This document shows positions 6,406 through 13,758 of a stretch of DNA of 21,571 nt, one piece after another (position 1 is the stretch's first letter; every line of letters begins with the position of its first letter). Under the pieces are notes generated by a model. The model searched no databases and was not told the origin of the DNA. It saw only the letters and a list, made by a program, of their open reading frames with translations. The translations under genes were made by a program, and so were the position numbers. The stretch comes from CAVZLD01 sp964522605 (GTDB lineage: Bacteria > Planctomycetota > Planctomycetia > Pirellulales > Pirellulaceae): the NCBI GenBank assembly GCA_964522605.1, contig CAZFWV010000089.1:1-21571 (forward strand), read 5' to 3'.

Positions 6406-8775
6406 CTAATCGCGATAGACCCGAGTGCTCTCTTCCTTGATGACGGGTTCCGACATTTCGTCGCTACTCAGTTGGACTCGGAAGCGGTGATCGCCGGCCG
6501 CATTCCCCTGGACCATCACGCGGAAGGTGACTTCCTGCTTCGGTTCCAGACGACTGAGTGGCTCGAAAAGAATTCGCTGTCCCTGAATCTGTTCCACCGT
6601 CGGGCCTTGGCCGCGGAGCGGCTGCAGCCCGTCGGGAACCAGCGCGGCAATTCGGACATTGGTTGCCGCTTTTGATCCTTGATTGACGACCTTGATCTCG
6701 TAGGACGTCTGTCCGTTCAATTCGACCGGATCGACTTGGTCCGACACATTAAACAGCAGTGCGGCGATGCCCTCGACGACCAGGTTCAGGTCTTGAGTGG
6801 ACTCGAGACCCATTTGTGCCTTGCCCTCCGCGCGAATCCGCTGCTCGCCCATGTCGGTTGCGAGAGCGGTGAACTGGGCCTTCCCCATTTCTCCCGCGGG
6901 CAGTTGTTGCAGGCTCCAGATCACCGCGTGTCGGTTCTGGTCGTAGTAGCCCGAGTTGTTTGTACTGACGAATTTCAGACCGGGTGGCAGTTGAGCCACG
7001 AGTTCGACATCGTGGGCCGGAGCGGTGCCCGGATTGGCCACGGAAACCGTGAACGTAGCCTGCCGTTCGAGATATCGCTTGGACGGACCTTCGACACCGA
7101 CCTGGAGTTTGGGCGAGACGACTTCCAATTCGATGGAGTCTTTCACGAGCAATCCGGTGTCCGCTCGGGCAATCAGCGTGTTGATGACCTGGCCCGGTTG
7201 AGCCGCCTTGAGCGTCAGTTCCAGGTGACGCGTCTGACCCGGTTCAATCCGTCCCACGGCATACTCCAGTTTGGCGCCGGAGGAATGCGCCAGCCCGGTG
7301 GGCACGTCTTCTTCGAGCACGACCTGCGTGGCCGCGCCGGTCCCCGGATTGGATAGCTTGATCGCGAAGCGCACGGCTTCGCCCACCAATACCTGCTTTG
7401 GTCCGGTGTGTTCCAACGCGAGTTCCGGTTTTGTGGAGCGGCTGCGTGCCGTGGCGGAAGCCTGAAAGGAAACCGTTGCGACGCTTCCGACTTGCCCTTC
7501 GGAAACAGGCATCACGTCCATCGTGACCGTGGCTTCCTCGCCGGGGGCCATGTTGCCGACCTCCCAGAGGATCGCGCCGTCGGCCGAGGGACTGGCCTGC
7601 GGATTCGCATCGACGAAGTTCGTTCCCATCGGGACTTCATCACGAATCATCACGTTCTCCGCCGTGACCTGACCCACGTTTCGCACGCGGATTTCGATCT
7701 TGGCCGGAGCGCCGACTTGAATCTCGGAGGGGGCGATTTTCTCGAGTGTTAGTGAAGGAGTCTGGGGCCCCTCCAGGATTTGTGGTCCGGGTTTTCCGGT
7801 GGACTGAATCGCACTGCCGTTCTGCAGGTCGATTTCCGACGCGATGGATGACTCTGTGGTGTCACGGTAGCCGATGGCAGCCGGTTCCGTCGCTTGGGGC
7901 GACAAAGGATCCATGCCCACCGGCGGTGCCGTGGTTCCGAGTGGTTCCTGATAAGAATCGACGGCGCGAACTGCGGGAGCACTGGGGCCCGTTTCGAGCA
8001 GTTCACTCACCGAATCTGACGCGGTCGGGTTTGCCATCGTATCCAGTCGATCGTTCGGGACGAGATCGGTCGAATCGGCGGATGGCAGAGGATCGTACGT
8101 GGGCACGGTTGCCTCGGGAAGCGCCGGCGGCTCGTCAAATGTTGGGGCTGGGGCAGCACCGACGGTTGGTGCTGGGCTGGGATTGCCTTCTTCAAACGTC
8201 GCCGATGCGCCAAGATCCTCTTCCAAGGCCGGCGACAGCGGTTCGCTCGACGGAATTCCGGAATCAGTCTCCGGTGGCAGCGGCGCCGGTCCATACCCGG
8301 GCAACGGCGCGGCTCCACTGCGATACGGATTCCGACCTGCTGGTGCGGAGGGTATCGTTTCCTGTTCGGGCAGGGGCGATGACGAAACGTCGGGCAGCAT
8401 TGGTGGAGGTTCGCTGGCGTCGATCGGATCCTCGGGCAGCGGATAGGCGTCCGGCAGTTCGGGAGCGAGCGAGTCTGACGCGTCGATTTCGGTCGTCTGC
8501 GACCAAGCGGAGGGCTCATGGTCGACCGGAAATTCCGCCGCTGCCGGCTGGTTGTAGGAAGCGGAGGTCGACGACGCGGCCTGAACGACCGGCGAAGAAT
8601 CAACCAACGGAATCGGTTGGGCCTGTGCACTGGCCGCCGCCGCGACTTCTCGCGGCTGGGACGGGGTTCCGGACGATTTGTCCTTCTGCCCCTGGGCGAT
8701 GGCGATCGCTGCAAAGACAACAATCGCGGAAGGCACCATAACACGCGTGTAGGTACGTTTGGCGGACGCTTTCAT
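6406..8775 (-). CDS. DUF11-repeat surface or periplasmic protein
   Basis: 789 residues from ATG 8775. An N-terminal hydrophobic segment (VMVPSAIVVFAAIAIAQGQ) acts as signal peptide or anchor. Residues ~35-340 are Pro/Ser/Ala-rich and probably disordered. Four DUF11-type Ig-like repeats follow at ~342-449, 450-554, 555-669 and 670-789. Each has the pattern G-x4-(F/Y/I)-x-(I/V)-x-(V/L)-x-N-x-G-x2-(A/T)-A followed by (V/L)P-x-G. Such repeats occur in OmcB-like and planctomycete envelope proteins and are thought to be structural or adhesive. A start at 8799 (8 residues longer) is possible. It converges on the SLBB gene with a 7-base gap, so it is not in that operon. Role in the envelope is inferred only from the domains. 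Confidence 0.85.
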   Translation of the reverse strand: MKASAKRTYTRVMVPSAIVVFAAIAIAQGQKDKSSGTPSQPREVAAAASAQAQPIPLVDSSPVVQAASSTSASYNQPAAAEFPVDHEPSAWSQTTEIDASDSLAPELPDAYPLPEDPIDASEPPPMLPDVSSSPLPEQETIPSAPAGRNPYRSGAAPLPGYGPAPLPPETDSGIPSSEPLSPALEEDLGASATFEEGNPSPAPTVGAAPAPTFDEPPALPEATVPTYDPLPSADSTDLVPNDRLDTMANPTASDSVSELLETGPSAPAVRAVDSYQEPLGTTAPPVGMDPLSPQATEPAAIGYRDTTESSIASEIDLQNGSAIQSTGKPGPQILEGPQTPSLTLEKIAPSEIQVGAPAKIEIRVRNVGQVTAENVMIRDEVPMGTNFVDANPQASPSADGAILWEVGNMAPGEEATVTMDVMPVSEGQVGSVATVSFQASATARSRSTKPELALEHTGPKQVLVGEAVRFAIKLSNPGTGAATQVVLEEDVPTGLAHSSGAKLEYAVGRIEPGQTRHLELTLKAAQPGQVINTLIARADTGLLVKDSIELEVVSPKLQVGVEGPSKRYLERQATFTVSVANPGTAPAHDVELVAQLPPGLKFVSTNNSGYYDQNRHAVIWSLQQLPAGEMGKAQFTALATDMGEQRIRAEGKAQMGLESTQDLNLVVEGIAALLFNVSDQVDPVELNGQTSYEIKVVNQGSKAATNVRIAALVPDGLQPLRGQGPTVEQIQGQRILFEPLSRLEPKQEVTFRVMVQGNAAGDHRFRVQLSSDEMSEPVIKEESTRVYRD

Positions 8776-9075
8776 CGGGTTCAGTCTTCCTGTCCACATG
8801 GACCCACCACTTTCGTTCGAAGGTCCCGGTCAAGTCACGGATCTGCCGATCACGACCGAAGTGATCCAAATTCGCGCGGGGGTAAGTACCAAAACCGGGC
8901 GTGCGGCAAAAGACCAATCCCGACGTGTCCGCCGACTTTCTCGGGGAATCGCTTCGAATCCGTGATTGTGGCGAGCTATATACCTATGGCGTTGCATGCA
9001 TTGCAGGCGTCGGCCGCTGTCTCCTGCGCAGTCCGTGGCCCCCATGATTCCGGCACGAATACGCGGCAGAATCCC
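8776..9075. other. Divergent promoter region
   Basis: 300 bases between two divergent genes. A TATATA box at 8977-8982, with TTCGAA at 8953-8958 (18-base spacer), is a weak plus-strand promoter candidate 93 bases before the 9076 start. No clear minus-strand promoter was identified and no gene is supported. Confidence 0.35.
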
Positions 9076-9918
9076 ATGAATGAGGCACGATTTCTCCGAA
9101 TACTCCGTCTGCCGTTGATCACGCTGCTCGCAATCAACCTGGCAGTTTTACTGATTGCGCCTCTTTACCGAGCGCGCCCGACGGCAGGTTCGCGGTCGAC
9201 GGAGCCGACGGTCAGCAGCGTACCTGGCCCCACGCCAGTCGCACGCACGCAGGATGAATCGCGTTCTGGTCAGACTGAAAACGCGTCTTTCGTAACGGCC
9301 GACGAATCGGATGCCGATGACGGTTTCGTGGAAACGGGAACGCGGCCGACAGCGCTTACGGAATTGGCTCCGTCGGCCCCCGTTGTTGACAAGCAGGAAG
9401 TGGTCGAACCGCCCCGTGATCGGCCGGTGGTTCACAGTGATTTCGGCCTGGATTGGGAACCTCTGCTTGCCGTCGGACAGCAGCTATCGCTGCCCAAATC
9501 CGCTACCGAACCGTTCGGTCGCCCGATCGCCCGGGTCGCGGAACGACTATCCCAATGGCTGGCCGTTTCCGCTCGGTTGGACACCGTTTCCGAAGAGTCG
9601 ACCGGGAGTCAGGACTTCTCCTCAGATTCCGCCACGGCATCGCGACTCGTATCCGAAACCGATGTTCTGCCACGCAACCGAATCGTCGTGCGGAATCCGC
9701 GCGAGAACCGCCTGCGCGTCGCGTTTCTGCTAGACGAACAGGTCCAGACGCTCGAGCCCGGCGGGGAGATGGTCGTGGACTCGGTCCGTGCGAGCATTCG
9801 TTTCGATCGGGGCAGCGACCATGGAGAGTCTCGGTTGGTGCTCGAGCCCGGCAGCTATCGGTTTGCTGTTGGAAAGCAAGGCTGGCGATTACAGCCGGAA
9901 GAAGCATCGATCGACTAG
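9076..9918 (+). CDS. Single-pass membrane protein with C-terminal planctomycete-type beta module
   Basis: 280 residues from ATG 9076. One N-terminal transmembrane segment at ~12-30 (LPLITLLAINLAVLLIAPL) is followed by a long Thr/Ser/Pro/Glu-rich linker to ~200. The C-terminal module at 200-280 reads IVVRNPRENRLRVAFLLDE, TLEPGGEMVV, RASIRFDRG, LVLEPGSYRFAV and QGWRL. Modules of this type (NP-x-N..., LxPG, FDRG, L-x-PG-xYxF, GW) are, from memory, common in planctomycete secreted proteins, with no assigned function. The frame stays open for 186 codons upstream, but there it lies opposite the DUF11 gene. The hydrophobic segment directly after M187 of that frame supports this start. Topology is probably N-in, C-out. 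Confidence 0.7.
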   Translation: MNEARFLRILRLPLITLLAINLAVLLIAPLYRARPTAGSRSTEPTVSSVPGPTPVARTQDESRSGQTENASFVTADESDADDGFVETGTRPTALTELAPSAPVVDKQEVVEPPRDRPVVHSDFGLDWEPLLAVGQQLSLPKSATEPFGRPIARVAERLSQWLAVSARLDTVSEESTGSQDFSSDSATASRLVSETDVLPRNRIVVRNPRENRLRVAFLLDEQVQTLEPGGEMVVDSVRASIRFDRGSDHGESRLVLEPGSYRFAVGKQGWRLQPEEASID

Positions 9919-10051
9919 TGCTTCGTAACGGATCTGTCCTTCGTCAAATCCACAAGGCTTCCGGTCTGTCTTCGCGTGGCCGAGGTAAGCTCGATTCTTG
10001 CGTGAAGCACAACAGCACAACAAGATTGCGGTGGACTCGACGTCCTGGAAC

Positions 10052-10828
10052 TCAACGGCCGGCTTGCTGCAGAGCTTGAACCAGCCGCAGCGTTCCCGGC
10101 TCACTTCGTAAGCTGACGTTCTTGATATGGACGAGAGGTTCGGGCGCCTCGTTCGTTGCCACGAGCGATCGTTCCTTACCGGCGGAGGATTGTTCGCTGG
10201 TAGGTTCCGGTACCTCGTTCTGCGGCACGCCGACCGGAGCTGGTGGCTCGGGGGGAGCGACCGGCTGGGGCGGTTCGGGCGCGACCGTCGGTGCGTTGTC
10301 TGCGGGAGATGTCGCGCTGGTGCTCCGCCCACCATCCCCGTTTGCAGCTCCGTCATGACACGGATTTCGATCTACTTCCGAGCAGCACACGGATCGGCTC
10401 GTATCGCGAATGCGCGGAAGACTAATTGGAATGCCCAAATTGCGCCACCAAGTGAACGGCGAGCAGCAAAACTGCCAACAGCCCAAGAAATGGTGTCGCG
10501 GAGAGACGCCGTGATGAAGGCAATGCGGTTCCTGGCAATAGCCCTGCCACAGCTCGAGGCAATAGTTGCAGTTTTCCGAGTTTCCTGAGCGGAAGCTCGG
10601 TTCGCACGAGGAATCGATCGTCGGTTGAATCGCGGCGTAAGGCAAGGGAGCAACCTGGTGATCGACGCGATCATCCGGCGCCAGGTTACGCGGCAGGGGT
10701 GCTTCAGCGGGCGGTTCTTGTCCGGTTACAGAAGGCAACGCCACGCCAAGCCACACAACGGCGAACCATCGCAGAGCTGCCGTGCCGGGGCGATTGATGG
10801 GCTGATACGACAAACCGTCCTGGAACAT
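10052..10828 (-). CDS. Cys-rich secreted protein of unknown function
   Basis: 258 residues from ATG 10828. A signal peptide is likely (R20, hydrophobic WFAVVWLGVALPSV, cleavage near VTGQ-EPP). Eleven cysteines fall at C75-C157, including pairs at 121/122 and 148/149, together with several histidines and tryptophans (CLHHG, RHHFLGCWQFCC). From ~160 the chain is Pro/Ala/Ser-rich and ends in a short conserved-looking tail (LVHIKNVSLRSEPGTLRLVQAL). A strong SD, GGAGG, eight bases upstream decides the start at 10828 over in-frame starts at 10843 and 10852. The Cys content suggests disulfides or metal binding after export. No family is recognised, and CxxCH haem motifs are absent. Confidence 0.65.
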   Translation of the reverse strand: MFQDGLSYQPINRPGTAALRWFAVVWLGVALPSVTGQEPPAEAPLPRNLAPDDRVDHQVAPLPYAAIQPTIDSSCEPSFRSGNSENCNYCLELWQGYCQEPHCLHHGVSPRHHFLGCWQFCCSPFTWWRNLGIPISLPRIRDTSRSVCCSEVDRNPCHDGAANGDGGRSTSATSPADNAPTVAPEPPQPVAPPEPPAPVGVPQNEVPEPTSEQSSAGKERSLVATNEAPEPLVHIKNVSLRSEPGTLRLVQALQQAGR

Positions 10829-10836
10829 TGTATTTG

Positions 10837-10841
10837 CCTCC
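10837..10841 (-). promoter_or_regulatory. Ribosome binding site GGAGG
   Basis: On the minus strand GGAGG is followed by eight bases and ATG at 10828. It is one of the few strong SD sites here and fixes the start of the Cys-rich protein. Confidence 0.65.
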
Positions 10842-11074
10842 ATGCGTGGCACGTGTGCAAGCTCTGATTCCTTCGGTCCGACATCGTGACGGAACCGCGA
10901 TCACACGGCTTGCATCGGAAGAGTTGACCTACAGCGCTCAGTCCCAGTAAGTTCCCAGTTACAGCTGTTGTTGCCGTTGCGGAGGTTGAAAAGTGCAACA
11001 ACCGGACATCCGACACAATGGGAGTGATGGAGAAGCACCGACGGACCCGGCAATCGTTCGGATCCTAACCTTCA

Positions 11075-11752
11075 TCACATTTCCAGCGCCGACAGGTTGT
11101 CACTGGGAGTTGGCTTCTTTCGGAGCAAATCGGTTCTTCGCAGGTAGCTCCAGGTTGACCATGCCGCCTGAGCGAAGGTCAACATGGCACAGCCGTAGGT
11201 CAAAGAAACCACTTGATGGCTTAGGGAAACGAGAACCATGGACGTGGCCATTGAGGCGACGGCCATGGTGAGGTCGGTATAGGCCCTGCGAGTTGTGGCT
11301 TGGAGTTCGTAGGCGTGCAGGATACTCGTCGCGGACAAATTGGCTGCTTCTCTCAGGCGTCGCAGATCGGTTGTTCTCTCGGGAATGCGAGCAGACCGGT
11401 TCAATTCAGAGGATTGGACTGGCTTGGGTTGCGGCGTCTCTGCCTTTACGGATGGACGCTGCTTGGGAACGTCCGGCACGGTGGAATTCGCTTTTCGGTC
11501 CGGCTCTCGCGTCTTCTGCTGGACCGCCCGTGAGTCGCGTTTTTGCGGATTCGAACTTGGCTTTGCAGGTGGTTCGATCGTCGGTCCAACGCCTTTCATG
11601 CGAGCGATCAATTGGTTGACGTACTCCATTGCCTCCGGGCACTGCTCCTCTAATTGCAGCGTGTCCAGCCCTGGATCGGAACCCACGTCTGGGCCCTCGA
11701 GTTCTCGCGGTGAATCGGACTCTTCTCTTGTCTGTTGTGTATCGTGCATCAT
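11075..11752 (-). CDS. Two-helix membrane protein, unknown
   Basis: 225 residues from ATG 11752 (11749 is an equally possible second ATG). The N-terminal ~130 residues are charged, acidic at first and then Lys/Pro-rich. A helical block (RTTDLRRLREAANLSATSILHAYELQ) precedes two predicted membrane segments (LTMAVASMATSMVLVSLS and VVSLTYGCAMLTFAQAAWSTW), then a short basic tail. No signal peptide is present, so the N-terminal part is probably cytoplasmic. It starts 11 bases after the stop of the upstream lipoprotein gene, with GTGGGG just before the ATG, so the two are surely co-transcribed. No function is assigned. The in-frame extension to 12055 overlaps that upstream gene and is rejected. Confidence 0.7.
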   Translation of the reverse strand: MMHDTQQTREESDSPRELEGPDVGSDPGLDTLQLEEQCPEAMEYVNQLIARMKGVGPTIEPPAKPSSNPQKRDSRAVQQKTREPDRKANSTVPDVPKQRPSVKAETPQPKPVQSSELNRSARIPERTTDLRRLREAANLSATSILHAYELQATTRRAYTDLTMAVASMATSMVLVSLSHQVVSLTYGCAMLTFAQAAWSTWSYLRRTDLLRKKPTPSDNLSALEM

Positions 11753-11763
11753 TGGCCCCACTT

Positions 11764-12741
11764 CTAATCGCGGAGTACAGTCCAGTTTTTCACTCGCTCG
11801 GAGAGCGAGCGCAGTTGATTCAGTTCGCGTTGGCCGTACACCGGATCCAACTCGAGATTTGTGTCCATCAGCGCGACCTGGGCCTCGAAAAGACGTTGGT
11901 CCAGGAGAGCCAGCGTGAGTTCCACCGGGGCGAAATCCAGAACGTGCTGTCGCTGGTCGGCGGTCAGCGCGTCGTAGTAAATCTGCGAGAGGTGTCGTCG
12001 TCCGAACAATCGTTCGATCTGGTCGATCATGTTCGTCAATCGATCGACAGGCCAAGGCCCCGGCTGTGAGAGTTCTGATTCGATTTCGGCCAGCGTCAAG
12101 TTGAAGGCACGGATGCGGGATCCAAGCACCGCCAAGTCGACCGGACTGGAAGACGGTTGGTTCTGCGGCGGACTCGGGTCGGGTCCTTCCGGTGGTGCGG
12201 TTGGGGTCATCACAACCTTTGGTGCTGTGAGTTCGGGCCGTTGGCGATTGCGTTCGGGATTTGTCAGAGGTAACTCTGGCGGCAAAATCCGCTCGCTGCC
12301 CGGATGGCGCGGCGGCAGTTTCACTTCTGGACGCGGACGGACCGGTGGTTCAGTCGCCATCGGCGCTGGGGCGGCAGAAGGGGATCGTGTCACGGACGTT
12401 GAATCACCGAAGGGGTGATATTCCGGCAAGAGTGACTCGGAGCTTTGTCCCGAGGCGCGTGTGGCCTGATGAAACCAATCGAGCAGCGCGGGAACCTCAA
12501 GGTCCGGGGCTCCACGCTGGCGCCAGCCTTCGAGAATCTGCTCTGCCTGTCCGGCACGACGGTCGTATTCGGCGCGATCGGTACGGAAGTTCGCGTAGAC
12601 CTGCATTCGGAACGAACGGGCGGCGCGTTCGATCTGCTCACGCACGATCGGATTGTCGCTGTCCGTTGCGGCAGCCCGTCCGGGGCAACCGATCAACAGC
12701 GAGAAGATGCAAAGTTGAATGGCAAACGTTCGGGTCATCAT
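11764..12741 (-). CDS. Probable lipoprotein with Pro-rich linker, unknown
   Basis: 325 residues from ATG 12741 (or 12738). The N-terminus fits a lipoprotein signal: a hydrophobic stretch ending LLIGC with the lipobox cysteine at C19. A Sec cleavage after RAAA is the alternative. Residues ~30-105 look helical (PIVREQIERAARSFRMQVYANF, RRAGQAEQILEGWRQRG). Residues ~110-215 are Pro-rich (PPRHPGSERILPPELPL). The C-terminal ~110 residues are helical and Leu-rich (ALLDQRLFEAQVALMDTNL). It is the first gene of a two-gene unit with the membrane protein at 11075-11752; two inverted repeats lie upstream. Anchoring to a membrane is inferred; the family is not recognised. Confidence 0.7.
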   Translation of the reverse strand: MMTRTFAIQLCIFSLLIGCPGRAAATDSDNPIVREQIERAARSFRMQVYANFRTDRAEYDRRAGQAEQILEGWRQRGAPDLEVPALLDWFHQATRASGQSSESLLPEYHPFGDSTSVTRSPSAAPAPMATEPPVRPRPEVKLPPRHPGSERILPPELPLTNPERNRQRPELTAPKVVMTPTAPPEGPDPSPPQNQPSSSPVDLAVLGSRIRAFNLTLAEIESELSQPGPWPVDRLTNMIDQIERLFGRRHLSQIYYDALTADQRQHVLDFAPVELTLALLDQRLFEAQVALMDTNLELDPVYGQRELNQLRSLSERVKNWTVLRD

Positions 12742-12773
12742 CCGCTCGACACCTACGGCCGCCTCGGATCACG

Positions 12774-12791
12774 CCGCGAAGACCTTCGCGG
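12774..12791. promoter_or_regulatory. Perfect palindrome CCGCGAAG-AC-CTTCGCGG
   Basis: Two 8-base arms with a 2-base spacer, 33-50 bases upstream of the lipoprotein ATG at 12741. The position and symmetry fit an operator for a dimeric regulator or a short 5'-UTR hairpin. Confidence 0.5.
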
Positions 12792-12818
12792 CTCGATTTT
12801 GGTCCGGGAGACGATTCA

Positions 12819-12859
12819 GGTTCCAATACCGGAAGATAGAGAGTTTCCGGTATTGAACC
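12819..12859. repeat. Long inverted repeat / hairpin (about 15 bp)
   Basis: GGTTCCAATACCGGAA (12819-12834) is the reverse complement of TTCCGGTATTGAACC (12845-12859), apart from one bulged base; the loop is ten bases. It lies between the terminator of the small lipoprotein gene and the start of the lipoprotein/membrane unit, 78-118 bases upstream of 12741. No T-run follows it in either direction. It may be a regulatory site, a 5'-UTR hairpin or a small genomic repeat unit. Confidence 0.6.
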
Positions 12860-12925
12860 GTAGGTCGCAACCGGGCACCGTCAACTGAGATCGTTGCCGG
12901 GCGCGGTGGTGGAGGGACGAGAGCC

Positions 12926-12985
12926 AAAAAAAGAAAACCTGCCGGAAGCTCGCGCGTCAGGACAGCACGCGGGCCTCACGGCAGG
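12926..12985 (-). terminator. Intrinsic terminator for the small lipoprotein gene
   Basis: On the minus strand CCTGCCG (12985-12979) pairs with CGGCAGG (12944-12938). Further complementary blocks lie inside (CGCGT with ACGCG), and TTTTCTTTTTTT (12937-12926) follows directly. A long GC stem plus a U-tract is a textbook Rho-independent terminator. It lies 24 bases after the stop at 13010. Confidence 0.85.
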
Positions 12986-13009
12986 ACTCGGCATTTCCGA
13001 GGTTTTGTC

Positions 13010-13456
13010 TCAGTTCGCCACAGGCGGAGGCGCCATCTCCGGGCCGGGGATCATCGTAGTTGTGTCGTTACCACCGACGTAGGTTGTGCTACCCGAAATG
13101 ATGGGCCGATTCACAACCTGACCTTCGCTCTCGATAATCGGAGTCGTCGGAAATTCCTGCACGACAACCGGCTCACTCTGGATTCCATCAGACACACAAA
13201 TGTCATTCATCGACGAAGAGTAGGCCGAAGCTGAACTCGTCGTTGCGGGAGAGCAGGTGGTCGGTGGGGAACAGGTTGTAGGTGGGGAGCAAGTTGTCGA
13301 CGGGTAGGCGGCCGCTGGGGGTGCGTACGCCGGCGCGACGGCGGGTGGTGTGGTGGCCCGGCAACGCGCTCCTCGCCAACGGAACGGGCGACATTGGCAG
13401 CCGCTCACGCCGACCACGGCAACTGCCAAAACAAGTACCATAATGTGCTTTTTCAT
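13010..13456 (-). CDS. Small lipoprotein with TTCSPP repeats
   Basis: 148 residues from ATG 13456. MKKHIMVLVLAVAVVGVSGC is a clear lipoprotein signal with lipobox VSGC (Cys20). A basic Cys/Arg patch (CQCRPFRWRGARCR) follows, then an Ala/Pro-rich stretch, then three copies of TTCSP(P/A), then Ser/Thr/Val-rich sequence with no recognised domain. The SD AGAGAGG at 13469-13463 is six bases from this ATG, while the ATG at 13462 directly abuts it, so 13456 is chosen. It is monocistronic, ending in a strong terminator. It is probably anchored in a membrane and extracytoplasmic; function unknown. Confidence 0.75.
   Translation of the reverse strand: MKKHIMVLVLAVAVVGVSGCQCRPFRWRGARCRATTPPAVAPAYAPPAAAYPSTTCSPPTTCSPPTTCSPATTSSASAYSSSMNDICVSDGIQSEPVVVQEFPTTPIIESEGQVVNRPIISGSTTYVGGNDTTTMIPGPEMAPPPVAN
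13244..13297 (-). repeat. Three tandem 18-base units coding TTCSPP/TTCSPA
   Basis: Units at 13297-13280, 13279-13262 and 13261-13244 encode TTCSPP, TTCSPP and TTCSPA. Synonymous differences between units show they are not very recent copies. Each unit carries a cysteine. Confidence 0.8.
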
Positions 13457-13462
13457 GTCCAT

Positions 13463-13469
13463 CCTCTCT
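13463..13469 (-). promoter_or_regulatory. Ribosome binding site AGAGAGG
   Basis: It is six bases upstream of ATG 13456 on the minus strand and decides the start of the small lipoprotein. Confidence 0.65.
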
Positions 13470-13674
13470 GCTAAGGCAAGCCATTCAGCGTGCTCAGCCA
13501 TCAAAGCCTTTCAACTCTAACCCGCAACTTACGATGTGCAAACGCAACCGGTATATTTTTTTCCACAGTCCCATTGTTCCGACGTCGTCGAAACGCCTCA
13601 TGTCTTTCGCATCGCGAGTCGATAGAGGTAACCGTGTTTTGACGCAGTGTGTGTGACCGCGCGGAGTGGCACAG

Positions 13675-13703
13675 TTGACATGGATGGAATGGCTTCGCAG
13701 GAT
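13675..13703 (+). promoter_or_regulatory. Candidate sigma70-type promoter for the hydrolase gene
   Basis: A perfect -35 hexamer TTGACA (13675-13680) is followed after 17 bases by CAGGAT (13698-13703), which keeps the important A2, A5 and T6 of a -10 box. The start codon is 55 bases downstream. The -10 is weak, so this is only a candidate. Confidence 0.35.
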
Positions 13704-13758
13704 GCGCGAACCTTTGATTCACCTCGACTGACGCAAGTTCGTCAGCCTGTAGACCATC

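Larger units (their letters stand above)
13457..13758. other. Divergent promoter region
   Basis: 302 bases between the lipoprotein gene (minus) and the hydrolase gene (plus). Apart from the SD at 13463-13469 and a sigma70-like plus-strand promoter (13675-13703), I see an AT-rich patch near 13550-13565 and no supported gene. Confidence 0.4.

Noticed and set aside
7746..8741. Long plus-strand open frame of 331 codons
   Set aside because: It is antisense to the Pro/Ser-rich part of the DUF11 gene, Arg-rich and without domains or signal; a GC-driven shadow.
8007..8744. Minus-strand frame of 245 codons inside the DUF11 gene
   Set aside because: Same strand, different frame, very Arg/Pro-rich composition; a shadow.
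10967..11002. 8-bp inverted repeat GTTGTTGC / GCAACAAC with a 20-base loop
   Set aside because: Low sequence complexity, long loop and no T-tract; could easily be chance.
11753..12055. N-terminal extension of the two-helix membrane protein by 101 codons
   Set aside because: It overlaps the upstream lipoprotein gene in another frame and has noise-like composition.
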